Source: Ophioderma brevispina (taxonomy: Eukaryota > Echinodermata > Ophiuroidea > Amphilepidida > Ophiodermatidae). Taken from it: a DNA stretch of 64,000 nt. Under the pieces are notes generated by a model. The model had not been told where the DNA came from, searched no databases, and saw only the letters and a list, made by a program, of their open reading frames with translations. Numbering within the stretch: the stretch's first letter is position 1; every line of letters starts with the position of its first letter. The position numbers were made by a program, and so were the translations under genes. The stretch lies in assembly GCA_023653785.1 (NCBI GenBank), contig JAMKCH010019751.1, forward strand, positions 1 to 64,000, read 5' to 3'. Shown here piece by piece: positions 44,451-55,860 of this stretch.

Positions 44451-46517
44451 GGCTAAAACAGGCCTGATTTACATGATTTTTTTTTGGAAAAACTAAAAAA
44501 AAATCTGCCAACCTAAAAAATCAGGGTCGGGCGGGGCCGTAAAACAGGGTTTTTTTATTTCGGTCGCCTTCTTTAAAATTAGGTTTGAAATATATTCCAA
44601 ATGTGGTTATGAATAAACCTCCCATCACTGAAGTCATGTCAGGGGGGGTTTGCACTTGGTATTGTAATAATAACCCAGGTACTAATGTCTCCAGGGCCGG
44701 TTTGTCTGTGTGCTGAGCGGTTACCGGTAGACCTAAAAGAATATCTCCCTACATCGCACCGGCTCTAGAGAGCTAATTGCGGCCATTCATCACATTGAAC
44801 GTCAGGGTAGGGCAACCTATGGTCAATTAATCTATCTTTTGCTCCAATAATCCTCACACAGCAGTAGTGCTGTATGTGAAGTGAATCCAGCCACACCCCA
44901 TTTGGCGGGGGACAAACTTGATTTGAGTCTGGTGCTCGGCCAAAGAAACCTTGCTGTGACCTTGCGCAAGATCCCACACACCAAATATTTTGATGGTTTC
45001 TAGGCAAGATTGACCCACTGAATCTAAATCTGGGATGAAATCACTTTTGGGCATCCTTGACATTTTGAGTTAGTATGGGGTAAATTAACAGGGGTAAAAA
45101 TTTGGTAATATGTTCATATGGGTTAAAATGTGTATATTCCCATGGTCATCTGGTCCTAATGGATTAAAAAAAAGGTATAGTTTGCTATATCTAGGGACCC
45201 TTAACTTTTAACACATCAAGGTCCTCCTGGGGTAAACAATTTAGAAGCACAGATTTCTTTTCAAAATGGGCTCAAAATCTTCAATCGGTTGATATAATTT
45301 CAAATATAGGTTACAAACACACACTTTTTGGACATTGTGTTTAAATAAGGGTGAAATCTGGAGAAGGTCAAAGGTCTAGGGGGTTATCATTTAGTCTCTG
45401 TTAGATACCTAGCCAATGATTGCATGAGTCATGTTTATTTTCTTTTTAACATTCCCATAATCTAACAATTTGAAACCAATTTTGAAACAAATCGGATCGT
45501 TGAAATTTTATCCATGATGACCTTGAACAAATTTTTGGTCTGTAGTGTAAACCAAAGGTTGCAGGTATAGCAAACTATACCCCTTTTGTAAACCTTAGGA
45601 CCAGCTAAACACTTCTATACATATTTCATCCCTGAACATTTACAAATTTTACCCTGTAAATTACCGCCTTTCCCTATCTCACAATGCTCAATGAGCCAAG
45701 TGGCATCATCCAGATTTGGAATCACAGGTCAACTTTGCCAAGAAACCATCAAAACCTTGTGGTGGACCTTGCGCAAGTCATATTGGCCGAGCACCGACTA
45801 ATTTAAAACTTTTGCGTTTTATACCTACTACTACTACATAGGCTGTATAGTTAGGAATCCTCTCACCATTCCAAAATTTTTGGACAAAATCTATGTGCTT
45901 CAGAGATATAACAAGCTATCCAGGATAACACACAAGTGCATTATTATAATTGTCCTCACCAACCCCACATGATCATTGTCTTAGTCCATTATGAGACCTT
46001 TGACCACACTATTGAGGAGTTTTAAAGCAACCACTCCCTTAAGCTCCAATAACTAGACGCGATGGCAACTAAACATATCATATCCATCATCCAATTTCAT
46101 TTCAGAAATGTTTCCACACTAAACATGAGCATAATAATAAAGTCATTGGTATATTTTATTCATTGAGATATAAAAATGGACAGCGGTCCCAAAATAGGTT
46201 GTCCGATTTATGGTCAAAGACCCTAAGTAAGTGACCGAATGACCTTTGACCCTCATCTAGACCCCAATAAGACCCTTGATTCAATCACCCCTGTACAAAC
46301 TTTAGTCTTGTCCCCCTCGTCCTTAAGGGTAGTGTCAACCTAGTGCTTTTGTTTTTAATCACAAAATTTCTGATTTTATATGCACCATTTTATTAACCTC
46401 AACCTGTTGTTCTAGTCGTTACACAAAGGTTATCAAGCATACAATCACTGAAGTTGTATTTTTTTGGTGGCGATTTAAAAAAAACACTATTGACCATTAA
46501 GTCACAAACACCACATG

Positions 46518-46655
46518 TCTTAACGGCGGGAATTAAGCACACTTCACGCCGATCAGCGCAAGGCGCAGCACGCATCTCGCGTGAGCGTTTGCTGCGATGA
46601 AGCTGCGGGGGGGGGGGGCCGCATGTTTTAAGTACTTTTGTGCGCGAACGCATCT
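46518..46655. promoter_or_regulatory. GC-rich block with GGCGGGAA, R2 copy
   Basis: TTAACGGCGGGAATTAAGC, CTTCACGCCG, TCAGCGCAAGGCGCAGCA and CATCTCGCG match the R1 and R3 blocks. GGCGGGAA is at 46525-46532. It is interrupted by a G-run not present in the other two copies. Confidence 0.35.
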
Positions 46656-49600
46656 TGGAAAACGAAAAATAATATTGAAAATTTAAAACAAAGCGCTCAT
46701 TTAGACCAGATGAAATTTCAATTTTCTTCTGATTTCTGGAGTTGAAGACAACGGAGGTGTGATTCAATAGTGCAATAAAGATGTATTTTCATCACTTTTG
46801 CAAACACATACTCAAGTTTGAAGTTAAAAGGTAAGTTATTTGAGAAAGAGACAGCTTGAAATGGCGGTGAAAAGTCACTTTTTTTACTAAACACGGAGTT
46901 TCTTCCTCCTGCTCAATTTTCGCAAAATTTGGCAATTTTCAGACAAGGTACTCCAAAGTACGAAATAAAAGGTGTGGTTTAACTTCCTATATAAGCAATC
47001 GGGGTCTTCTATAGGGGACGGTTTTTTCCTCAATTTTCATTTTTTCGATTCTAACTAAGATATTTTTCCATATATACTCAAAATTTTTGGAAAGAAAGGA
47101 AAAATTCACACTTTTTTGACATTTTTCCTTATATTCGAAAAGTAGCTCTATTTCAAAATGAAAAAAAACTCTCCCGTATACAAATTTGTCTTGTTCTAAA
47201 AAAAACACAAGAAATCAATCTACATCGTCAATTGCTTTTTGTTATTCTCTTGGAAATTTTTGGTCAAAATCATGTTTTTTAGTATTTTTTCTCAAAAATC
47301 GAGCGAGTTTTTACATTAATCTGATGCCATCATTCCGGGTCATCGTCCCAATTTTCCTTTTTAGAACTGTATATTTTACAGACAATAAATCAAATATTAT
47401 GCAAAGTTACCCCCAAAATAGATACTAAGTGGAAGCTCAAAGTTGACACTAAACGGGCAAGAGAGACCGTCCGCCTTACCCTTCCGATCAATAACCCATT
47501 TTCATTTACCTACCTCATCACTTTCAGGGGTCCCTGTCAGTCTATCAACATATGTGAATGCTATTCTGGGACAACTCGCCACACCTTGTGGTGCCCTTTC
47601 TCTCTTTGTGCCGTTTTCCTCTTTCGCGCGTTGAAAAATTAAGTTCCAAACTTTTTCCTTCTTTCTCTCTCTTTCCTGTCGTTATAACACCCATACAACC
47701 AAATCAAAAATTACACCTTATTATACAATCTGACAAATAAAGTACAATATACGATTTAGCTATTTTCTTTTCTTTATTTTTTCATTTGGTAACAGCAATT
47801 TACCTTATTTTTTTCAAAACTGTCCTGGCGACATAGTGGCTGTTTTCTCCAAATCAATCACATCTTTAAAAATCACTTAAAAAACCTTATTGTACTTGGG
47901 TATGTCCCTTGAAAGTTTGGATACAAAAGTGTGACATTTGTTTAAAATTTTAAATTGCCAAATCATTAAAGTGGAATGGTATTATTGTTGCAAGGCTGAA
48001 GTTTCAGAAAACATGATACATTTATGCTTGCAAAGCCAAATAACCACCGTCAACATACATGTTGACTTTTGACCCTATGACCCCTAAATGTGAAACTTAC
48101 CTGATGCTACGTGGACACTTGTGTCCCATGTAAGCGTATACCTTTAAACTTTAAAGTATATTTTTAAATAAAGACCAGTATAAGCCCGATGAGCTAAAAG
48201 ATTGTCTAACCACTGTTTCAACGGGCCAGTAATACATTTCAACAGCTCATCCGCATCAATATTACAAGCAGTTCATTCCATCTCCATGTTGGCCTCAGGT
48301 ACCACTACTACAAGGCGGACACCCACACTTTCTTTAAAGATATTTTTTTCCTGAAATAGTCCATTCCCTCAGTCATATACAATAAAAACCCCTATCACAA
48401 TACTTCATTGTATTGGGTCTTTTTATTTAATACATCATCTGCAAAGCAAGTGTCTTTGCTTAATTAAAGATACCGACACTACCAAATGTGTCACCGGACA
48501 CCAAGTTGACAAAAAACTGCATACTCTCTTTCATCAAATTTTGAATATCCCATCTAACACCCATTATTTGGCATTAACTTAAATTATACACATATAAGGA
48601 TAACACACAGTACAATTTGTTCAAGTAATCATGTTTTACCTCCCTAGTATAAGCTAATAATACCGACACATGCAATTTTTTGTGGCCACCACGTGTAGAG
48701 TTGGTAAATTATTTTTCCAACAGGGCTCACTTCAGATTGGATGACCTATTCTTGTCAAACAAGTTACAAGTGGATGACTGTAGCTTGAATTATTTGTCTG
48801 CTCTCCATTTTCATTCTTGTTTATTAAGACATTTTAAATTTTAGAATGGCATTTGAAATCGTGCAATTTTTGTCCACACATTTTTTATAAAAAAGCCGGG
48901 CGGACACCACATAATGATCGCATGCAACAAAAATTTCATGAGGAAGTCGAACGCATTGTTTGATAGTTTTTGAAACCTTGGTTTATGGGTACTATTAAAA
49001 ATTAACCCGTGATGTTATTCATATTGGGACAAAAGCAGAAATCCATTTACAATATTCCAAATTACCCCTTTTGGAAAAACCCAACTTCATGGACAGACCC
49101 ATTGAGATTTTGTTCAAATTTCTCTAGTTCCCAGGTTATAAGGTCTTTTCTATTGCACCTAAATGCATTACAGCTAGAAATAAAATAATATGCTGAATTT
49201 AAAGGTGCCACAAGAGAATTCAATCCCATCCCTATTTTATGGTGCATGTGATTTCATATAGACTAGACCCTCAATATATTCCCTACCTTCTATTTGTTCC
49301 AGAAATTACTTTAACATGAAAAAAAGGTGATTTTGTATGTGGTCATTCCAATGTTAATTCAAACAGCATGTTTTTCTCTCCTACCCTGACAGAACCGAGT
49401 ATTGTCTAACAACGTTGTCATTTTCTTGACCTGGTAGCCAAAGTTTTGCATTTACATGAAATAATGTATCAAAAGTAGTGATACTTTTGATGATACATAG
49501 CCATGTCACATTTTGAGTCTCAACCCATATGCTTATAAATCTTTCAATAGCAAACATAGGCATTGCTACTAAAATAAACAAAAGAGAAATTTCAAACAAT

Positions 49601-49849
49601 TTTGTACCAAAGAAACAGTTTGCAGCTTAAAATCTTACAGATGGGTGATGTTTTTGAATATGAGCTTATACACTAGTGGCCAAGCAGAAGAGTAATAATG
49701 AAATGACAGAAGGACTAAATAATGAAATCGAACCTCGTCACCTTTAAAGATCTCCAAAGTCAAATTTTCCATTGGCCCTTAACATTTGATCTAAATGTTT
49801 TTACCGTGTGAAAGTATCTAGTCCGGCAGGTAACGATGAGGGTTATCTA

Positions 49850-49916
49850 TAATGTGTGTGTTTGGTGTGTGTGTGTGTGTAGGAGAGATAGAGAAGAGAG
49901 AGGGAGAGGAGAGGGT
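49850..49916. repeat. GT then GA microsatellite, R2 copy
   Basis: GTGTGTGTTTGGTGTGTGTG-type repeats pass into AGAGAAGAGAGAGGGAGAGG. The orthologous position in R3 (54684-54745) has a different repeat count. Confidence 0.8.
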
Positions 49917-50244
49917 TGGATAGGTTGGTTGAAAAGGAAGAAAGTTAAAGTCCCCATGGCCCGATCGCAAAAATAGCCTCGGTCCCCAGAAACCCGGGGG
50001 GGGGGGGATTTTACCGGAAGAGTCAACTTTGGTATCAGAAGAAACTATATTTTTCTCATTACCCTGTGAACTGTTTAGTCAAAGGAAGTTTTTTGGGTTT
50101 GGAAGTTATGAGGAAAATGGTCCCATTTTGGTCGACCAATATTAATTTTACACCAGGACTCTATGGGAGCTTCAAAATGCCGCTTTTTTATCATCTCGTG
50201 CTTCTCAAACGGGGATTGAAATATCGCGCGAAACCTTTCCGAAT

Positions 50245-51035
50245 GGGTTTTGGATTGAAGTCGTCAAATTGAAAGGGTAATGTAATTCTCTCGCTCCATG
50301 TTGTACCCGTGCAGGCTTTTTTTTCAGACACTGGATGATCAGCTAGATATGATGAATCGTATTAAAAACAAGCAAAAGATAGGGAGATAGGGGTCTCCCT
50401 GGAATTCCACGTTTAAATTTAAAGCGGCGCAGTTGTCCTGGTTGGGCCCTGTACTTTACCTTCGAGTTGGGGATAAGATGTGGTGACACTGGTCGGGTAT
50501 TTGATTTTTGTAGGGTAAATGGATCAATTACGCTCAACTGTGCCGAAAGCATCAGCGAGATCAAAATAAGTCATATGGGATAGTTTTTCTTTGTTTAATT
50601 TGCATGACTTTAATAGTTCCCCTATAACCACTGTGTTCGATGGCTCCATTGATAGCCCTTTAGGAATGCCCCTTTTGAGTACTATCGAGCAACTATTACA
50701 GAAAAATATGCCCCCCCACCCTGACATCCGATCTGAAAAGAATTTGATGGAACAGCTGTTTTCCGACCCCATGTCAGAGATTCTGGTGGGATATCATCAC
50801 GGATTGTTTCAGGTTGATTGGTATCCCCGGCTTTATGAATCAAATCCACTTTACTTTCATACCATCCTCTTTGGAGGTTTGTCCGGTGTGCAATTAAAAT
50901 TGGTAAAATTTAGCCAAGATATGCTGTTTTTGCGGTGTTGCGGGCAATTTCCCAGAAGTATATACATTAGGTCCATCGTGGCCTGAGCTGAGAGTGGGGC
51001 TTTTTGAGTTAACAAGTTTTCTTATATCCCTAGGC
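50245..51035 (-). pseudogene. Non-LTR retrotransposon reverse transcriptase fragment, R2 copy
   Basis: Read on the minus strand from about 51035 down, fragments in shifting frames follow the order of a LINE reverse transcriptase. The first is an N-terminal block (SPTLSSGHDGPN). Then come HILAKFYQF, a KPG..I block, LFHQILFRSD, and QKGIPKGL before TYFDLADAFGTV (50529-50568), which holds the first catalytic Asp. Next is FKRGIPGRPLSPYL (50375-50420), the G-x-x-QG-x-x-x-SP type motif with a residue lost. Last is LPFQFDDFN (about 50252-50292), a disturbed FADD box. Several frameshifts and stops break it, and nothing recognisable follows FADD. The unit boundary cuts the element at the RT start. It is a dead fragment as assembled, though some breaks may be sequencing error. 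Clade not assigned. Confidence 0.75.
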
Positions 51036-51459
51036 CGCACGTATCCATCCATCAAACATTCAGTTCAGAAAATGTTTCACCCTAAACATGAGCATAATAA
51101 TAAAGTCTGGATATTTATTCATGAGACTATAAAAATAGGGAAAGCGGTCCCAAATAGGTCTGTTCGATTATATGGTCAAAGACCTAAGTGAGGGGGCCTC
51201 TGAATGACCTTTGACCTCACATGACCCAACATAAGACCCCTGATTCAATCACCCTGTACAACTTAGTCTTGGCCCCCTCTCTTAAGGGCAGTGTAAACCA
51301 TAGTGCTTTGTTTTTACAGAATTCTGATTTTTGCACCATTTAAACATTCAACATGTGTTCTATCGTTACCAACCAAGTTATCAATGCAGACAATCCTGAG
51401 TTGTATTTTTGCATTTTAAAACAAGCTATTTGACATTTTAAAGTCACAAAAACCCCATG

Positions 51460-51590
51460 TCTTAACGGCGGGAAGTTAAGCACTTTCACGCCGTCAGCGC
51501 AAGGCGCAGCATCGCATCTCGCGGTGAGCTTTGCTGCGTAATTGAAGCGTGCGCATGTTTAAGGTAATTTTGCGCGAAAGCATCTGGAAA
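51460..51590. promoter_or_regulatory. GC-rich block with GGCGGGAA, R3 copy
   Basis: CTTAACGGCGGGAAGTTAAG, CTTTCACGCCGTCAGCGCAA, GGCGCAGCA and CATCTCGCGGTGAGC match R1 and R2. GGCGGGAA is at 51477-51484. Confidence 0.35.
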
Positions 51591-54500
51591 AAACGAAAAA
51601 TAAATATTTGAAAATGTAAACAAACGCTAATTTAGACAGATGAAATGTTCAATTTCTTCTGATTTCTGAGTTGACAGACAAGGAGTTTGATAATAGTGCA
51701 TAAAGATGTATTTTCATCAATTGCACACATACTCAATTTTGAAGTAAAAAGGTAAAGTATGTAGACAAAGAGACAGCTTGAAATGGCGTGAAAAGTACAT
51801 TTTTTTACTAAAACACGGATTTTCTCAATGCTCAATGTTCGCAATAATTTGGCAAATTTCAGACAAGGAACTCCAAAAGTTACCGAAATAAAAGGTGTGG
51901 TTTTAACTTTCCTATGATAGACAAGCGGTCTTATATAGGGAGGTTTTCTCATATTTTTTAATTTTCGATTTCTAACTAAAGATATTTTTCCAATATATAC
52001 TTCAATGTTGGAAAAAGAAAGGTAAACATCAACTTTTTTGACATTGTTCCTTATATTTCGAAAAGTAAGCTCATTGTCAAAAAATGAAAAAAACAACGTC
52101 CATAGAAAAATTTGTCTTGTTCCTAAAAAAATAACACAAGAAATCATGAAACATTCAAATTGCTTTGTTATGCTGTCTGGAAATTTTGGGGCCAAAAAAT
52201 CATGTTTTTTTAGTATTTTTCTCAAAATACGGAGAGTTTTACATTTAATCTGATGCCATCATCGGGTTAATCGTCAATTTCTTTCTAGAAAGTATACTTT
52301 TACAGACAAGAATTCAAATATTGCCAAGTTACAACCAAAATCGTATCGGAAGGCGCAAGGTTGGACACTGCCCTAAGCACCATTGACATGAAATAAAGAA
52401 TTACATTTCAGGGGTCCCTGTCCGTCTATCACATATGTGATGCGATCTGGGAAAACTCGCCACATTGTGGAAATTTATATTTTGAGTTTTACTAGTGATG
52501 GCGAGTTTGAATAGTAAGTTTCCATAACTGTTTATTCTTCTTATTTGATACACACACCCCCCATCAAAAGTTAACACCTTATACAATTGACAAAAAATAA
52601 AGTACAATATAACAGATTTTAAGCTATTTTCTTATTTTTTCAGTTGGTAACAGCATTTTACTTAGGTTTTTTCAAAACTGTCTGGTGCGACATGTGCTGT
52701 GTTTCCAAACTCACATCACAGTAGTTGATCACTTAAACCTTTTGTACTTGGGTATGTCCGTGAAGTTTGGTCCAAAGTGTGACATTGTTGAACATTTTAA
52801 AGTGCCAAATCATTAAAGTGGGAATGGTATTATTGTTGCAAAGGCTGAATTTCAGAAAACATTGATGACATTTATGCTTGCCAAAGCCAAATAACACCTC
52901 AACATACAGTTGACTTTTGACCCTATGACCCTAGTGAAAATTAACTGATGCTAATTGCGACACTGGTGTCCATGTAGAGTCGGTAACTTAACTTTAAGTA
53001 TCTTTAAAATAAAGCCATGTATAGAGCCGGATGAGCTAAAAAATTGTCTAACCACTGGTTTTCATGGGCAAGTAATAAATTTAAACAGCTAATCGATAAA
53101 TATACAAGCAGTTCAATTCAATCTCCATGTTGCACAGGTACCGACCTCTACGCGGACACCACTTATCTTTAAAGATATTTTTTCCTGACATAGTCACATT
53201 CCCTCAAGTCATATACCAAATAAAAACCCTATCAAAACTTCAATTGGAATTGATGGTTTTATTTACATAAATCAATCTGCAAGAGCCAGTCTTGCTAAAA
53301 GATACCGAACTACAAATGTTCACCGGACCACACGTTGACACTCAATAAATTCTTCTTTCACAAATTTTGATATCCATCTAACACCCAGTATTTGTCATTA
53401 AATTACTTATACACATATAAGGATAACACACAGTACAATTTGTTCAAAGTATCATGGTATTACCTCCTAGTTATAAGCTAATAATACCGACAATAAAGTG
53501 CAATTTTTGGCGGGACACCCGTGAGAGTCGGTAAATATTTTTCCAACAGGCATCATTTCAGATTGGATGACATATTTCTGTTCAAACCAGTTACCAGTGA
53601 ATGGACCTTAGCTTGAATTAAATTGATGCTCTGCATTTTTCATTGTTATTAAGACCTTTTAAATTTTAAATGGGCATTTGAAATCGTGCAATTTCGTATG
53701 TCCACACATTTTTATAAAAAGCAGGGGCGGACAACCACATAATTTATCCGCATGTAACAAATTTCATGAGTGAAGTAACCGCAATCGGTTTGATATTTTT
53801 TGAAACCTTGTTATGGGTACTATTAAACAAATTACCTGTGTGTATTCATTGGGGACAAAGCAGAAATACATTGACATATTCCAAATTACGCACCCCATTT
53901 TGGAAAAATCCCAACTTCATGGACAGAGACCCACTTGAAGATTTGTTACAATTCCTGCTTAGTTCCCGGGTTAAAGGTCTTTCTATGAACCTAAAAATGC
54001 ATTACAGCTAAAGATAAATATTCTGAATTAAAGGTGCAACAAGAGATTTCAAGTCCATCATATTTTATTTGACATGTAGTGATTTCATATAGACTAGACC
54101 TTCAATGATCCCCTACCTTCTATTTGGTTACAGAAATGACTTAAAATGAAAAAAAAGTGACTTTGATGTGGGTCTTCCAATGTGTAATCAAACAGGCATG
54201 TTTTCTATCATTCCTCGGACAAGACACATGTGTGTGTCTACAAACTTTGTCAATTTCTTGCACCTGTAAGCCAAAGTTGCATCTTACTGAATAATTGCTA
54301 TCAAAAGTAGGGATACTTTTGCGTAATACCGATCAATGTCACATTTGAGTCTCAACCCATATGCTTAAATATTTCAATAGCAAACATAGGCTGAATTTGC
54401 TCGCTCCTATAAAAAATTAAGAAATTTTCACAATTTTTGTACCAAGAAACAGTTCTCAGCTTAATCCTTACAGATGGGCTTATTTTTGATATGAAGCTTA

Positions 54501-54683
54501 CACCAGTGCCAAAGCAGAAGATGGAATAATGAAATGACAGAAGGAATAAATAATGAAATTCGAACCTGTCACCTTTAAAAGATCTCCAATAGTCAATTCC
54601 ATTGGCCTTGCAACATTTGATCTAAATGTTTTTTTACCGGTGTGAAAGTATCTAGTCCGGCAGTAACGAGGAGGGTTATATAT

Positions 54684-54745
54684 ATGTGTGTGTGTGTGTG
54701 TGTGTTTGTGTGTGGTGATAGAGAGAGAGAGAGCGGGAGAGATAG
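54684..54745. repeat. GT then GA microsatellite, R3 copy
   Basis: ATATGTGTGTGTGTGTGTGT passes through TTTGTGTGTGG into GATAGAGAGAGAGAGAG. Same position in the unit as the R2 copy but a different length. Confidence 0.8.
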
Positions 54746-55099
54746 AGAAGGGTTGGATGAGGTTTGGTTGAAATAGGAAGAAAGTTAACAGTCCATGGCC
54801 CGATCGCAAATAGCCTCTTCCCCAGAAACCCGGATTTTACCGAAGTAGTCAACATTTTGGTATCAGAAGAAAGCTAGCTATTTTTCTCAATTACCCCCCA
54901 CCCTGTGAACTGTGTGTTCCACAGGAAGTGTTTGGTTGGAAGTTATGAGCGAAATGTTTCCCAATTTGGTCGACCATATTAATTTAACACAGGACTCTAT
55001 GTGAGCTACAAATCGCGTTTGTTAGCTCTCGTCAAAACGGGTTGAAACATATCGGCGCGAAACTTCCAGATGGGTTTGGATTGAAGTCTGCAAATGGAA

Positions 55100-55855
55100 G
55101 GGTAATGTATTTCTCTCTCTCCACTCCCATGTTGTACCCGTTCAGGCTTTATTTTCATACACTGGATTGATCAGCTATGATTCATGATGATCGATTAAAA
55201 CAAGCAAAAAATAATGAGGAGATAATGGGTCGCCCTGGAATATACCACGTTTAAACTTAAAAAACGGCGCAGTTTTTCCTGTGGGCCCCTTATTTACCTT
55301 CGAGTTGGGGATAAAGATGTGTGACAACTGGATCGGTATTTGATTTCCTGTAAGTGTAAAGTGGGATCAAATTACGGTCAACTAACTGTGCCGAAAAAAA
55401 GCATCAGCGAGATCAAAATAAGTCCTCGATATTTTTCCTTTTTTTAATATTTGCATGACTTTAATATTCCCCATAACCACTGTGTGTTCGATGCATCCAT
55501 TGATGCCCTTTAGGAATGCCTTTTGAGTACTATCGAGCAAATTATTTACAGCAAAGATATGCTGCCATCCGATCCTAAAGAATTTGATGGAACACTGTTT
55601 CCGACACAGAGGTCAGAGATATCATGGGGATATCATACGGACGTTTTCAGGTTGATTGGTTCCCCCGGCTTTATGAATCAAATCACGTTACTTCAGAACC
55701 AGCTCTTTGAGTTGTCCGGTGTGCAATTAACTTGGTAAAGTGTAGCCAAGATATGATTGTTGCGGGCATTTCCCAAGTAATACAATTAGTCCATCGGGCC
55801 TGGAGCTGAAGTGGCTTTTTTGAGTTACAAGTTTTCTTATATCCCTAGCAGAGCA
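55100..55855 (-). pseudogene. Non-LTR retrotransposon reverse transcriptase fragment, R3 copy
   Basis: This is the same fragment as in R2, with different breaks. On the minus strand: LLDSTQKAFLKGI (about 55510-55550), YFDLADAFF (55395-55425, the phase lost in a T-run after the Phe), KRGIFQGDPLSPHYF (55208-55252, an intact QGDPLSP box) and LPFADFN (about 55100-55130, the FADD box one residue short). The intact box here is damaged in R2, and the reverse holds elsewhere. The two copies therefore degraded, or were mis-sequenced, independently. Orientation is opposite to the LINE at 60430-63150, and motif wording differs, so it is a different family. Confidence 0.75.
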
Positions 55856-55860
55856 CGTAT

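Larger units (their letters stand above)
44451..51040 (+). repeat. Long repeat unit, copy R2 (most complete, about 6.6 kb)
   Basis: R2 shares its left end (GGCTAAAACAGGCCTGATTT) with R1. It shares its right end (TTCTTATATCCCTAG followed within a few bases by GCACGTAT) with R3. It contains the GC-rich block (46518-46655), a 1.2-kb segment absent from R1 (47900-49105), a GT/GA microsatellite (49850-49915) and, at the right end on the minus strand, a reverse transcriptase fragment. Most differences from R1 and R3 are one-base gains or losses, including a run of 13 G at about 46606-46618 where R1 and R3 read GTGC. No terminal inverted or long terminal repeats were found. Confidence 0.85.
51042..55860 (+). 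repeat. Long repeat unit, copy R3 (left 1.6 kb missing)
   Basis: R3 starts directly after R2 with CATCCATC..TTCAGAAAATGTTTC, equivalent to R2 46083 onward, and runs to the shared right end CCCTAG..GCACGTAT at about 55858. It keeps the 1.2-kb segment that R1 lacks (52750-53936), the GC-rich block, the microsatellite (54684-54745) and the minus-strand RT fragment. A 197-codon minus-strand open frame (51632-52225) is the longest in the window. Its counterparts in R1 and R2 share only short peptide runs, so coding is doubtful. Confidence 0.85.

Noticed and set aside
44451..51040. LTR retrotransposon or Polinton interpretation of the long unit
   Set aside because: No long terminal repeats, no long terminal inverted repeats, and no integrase, capsid or polymerase B motifs could be read.
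51632..52225. 197-codon open frame, longest in the window
   Set aside because: It lies in repeat unit R3 and the equivalent regions in R1 and R2 keep only short peptide matches; no known domain is visible.
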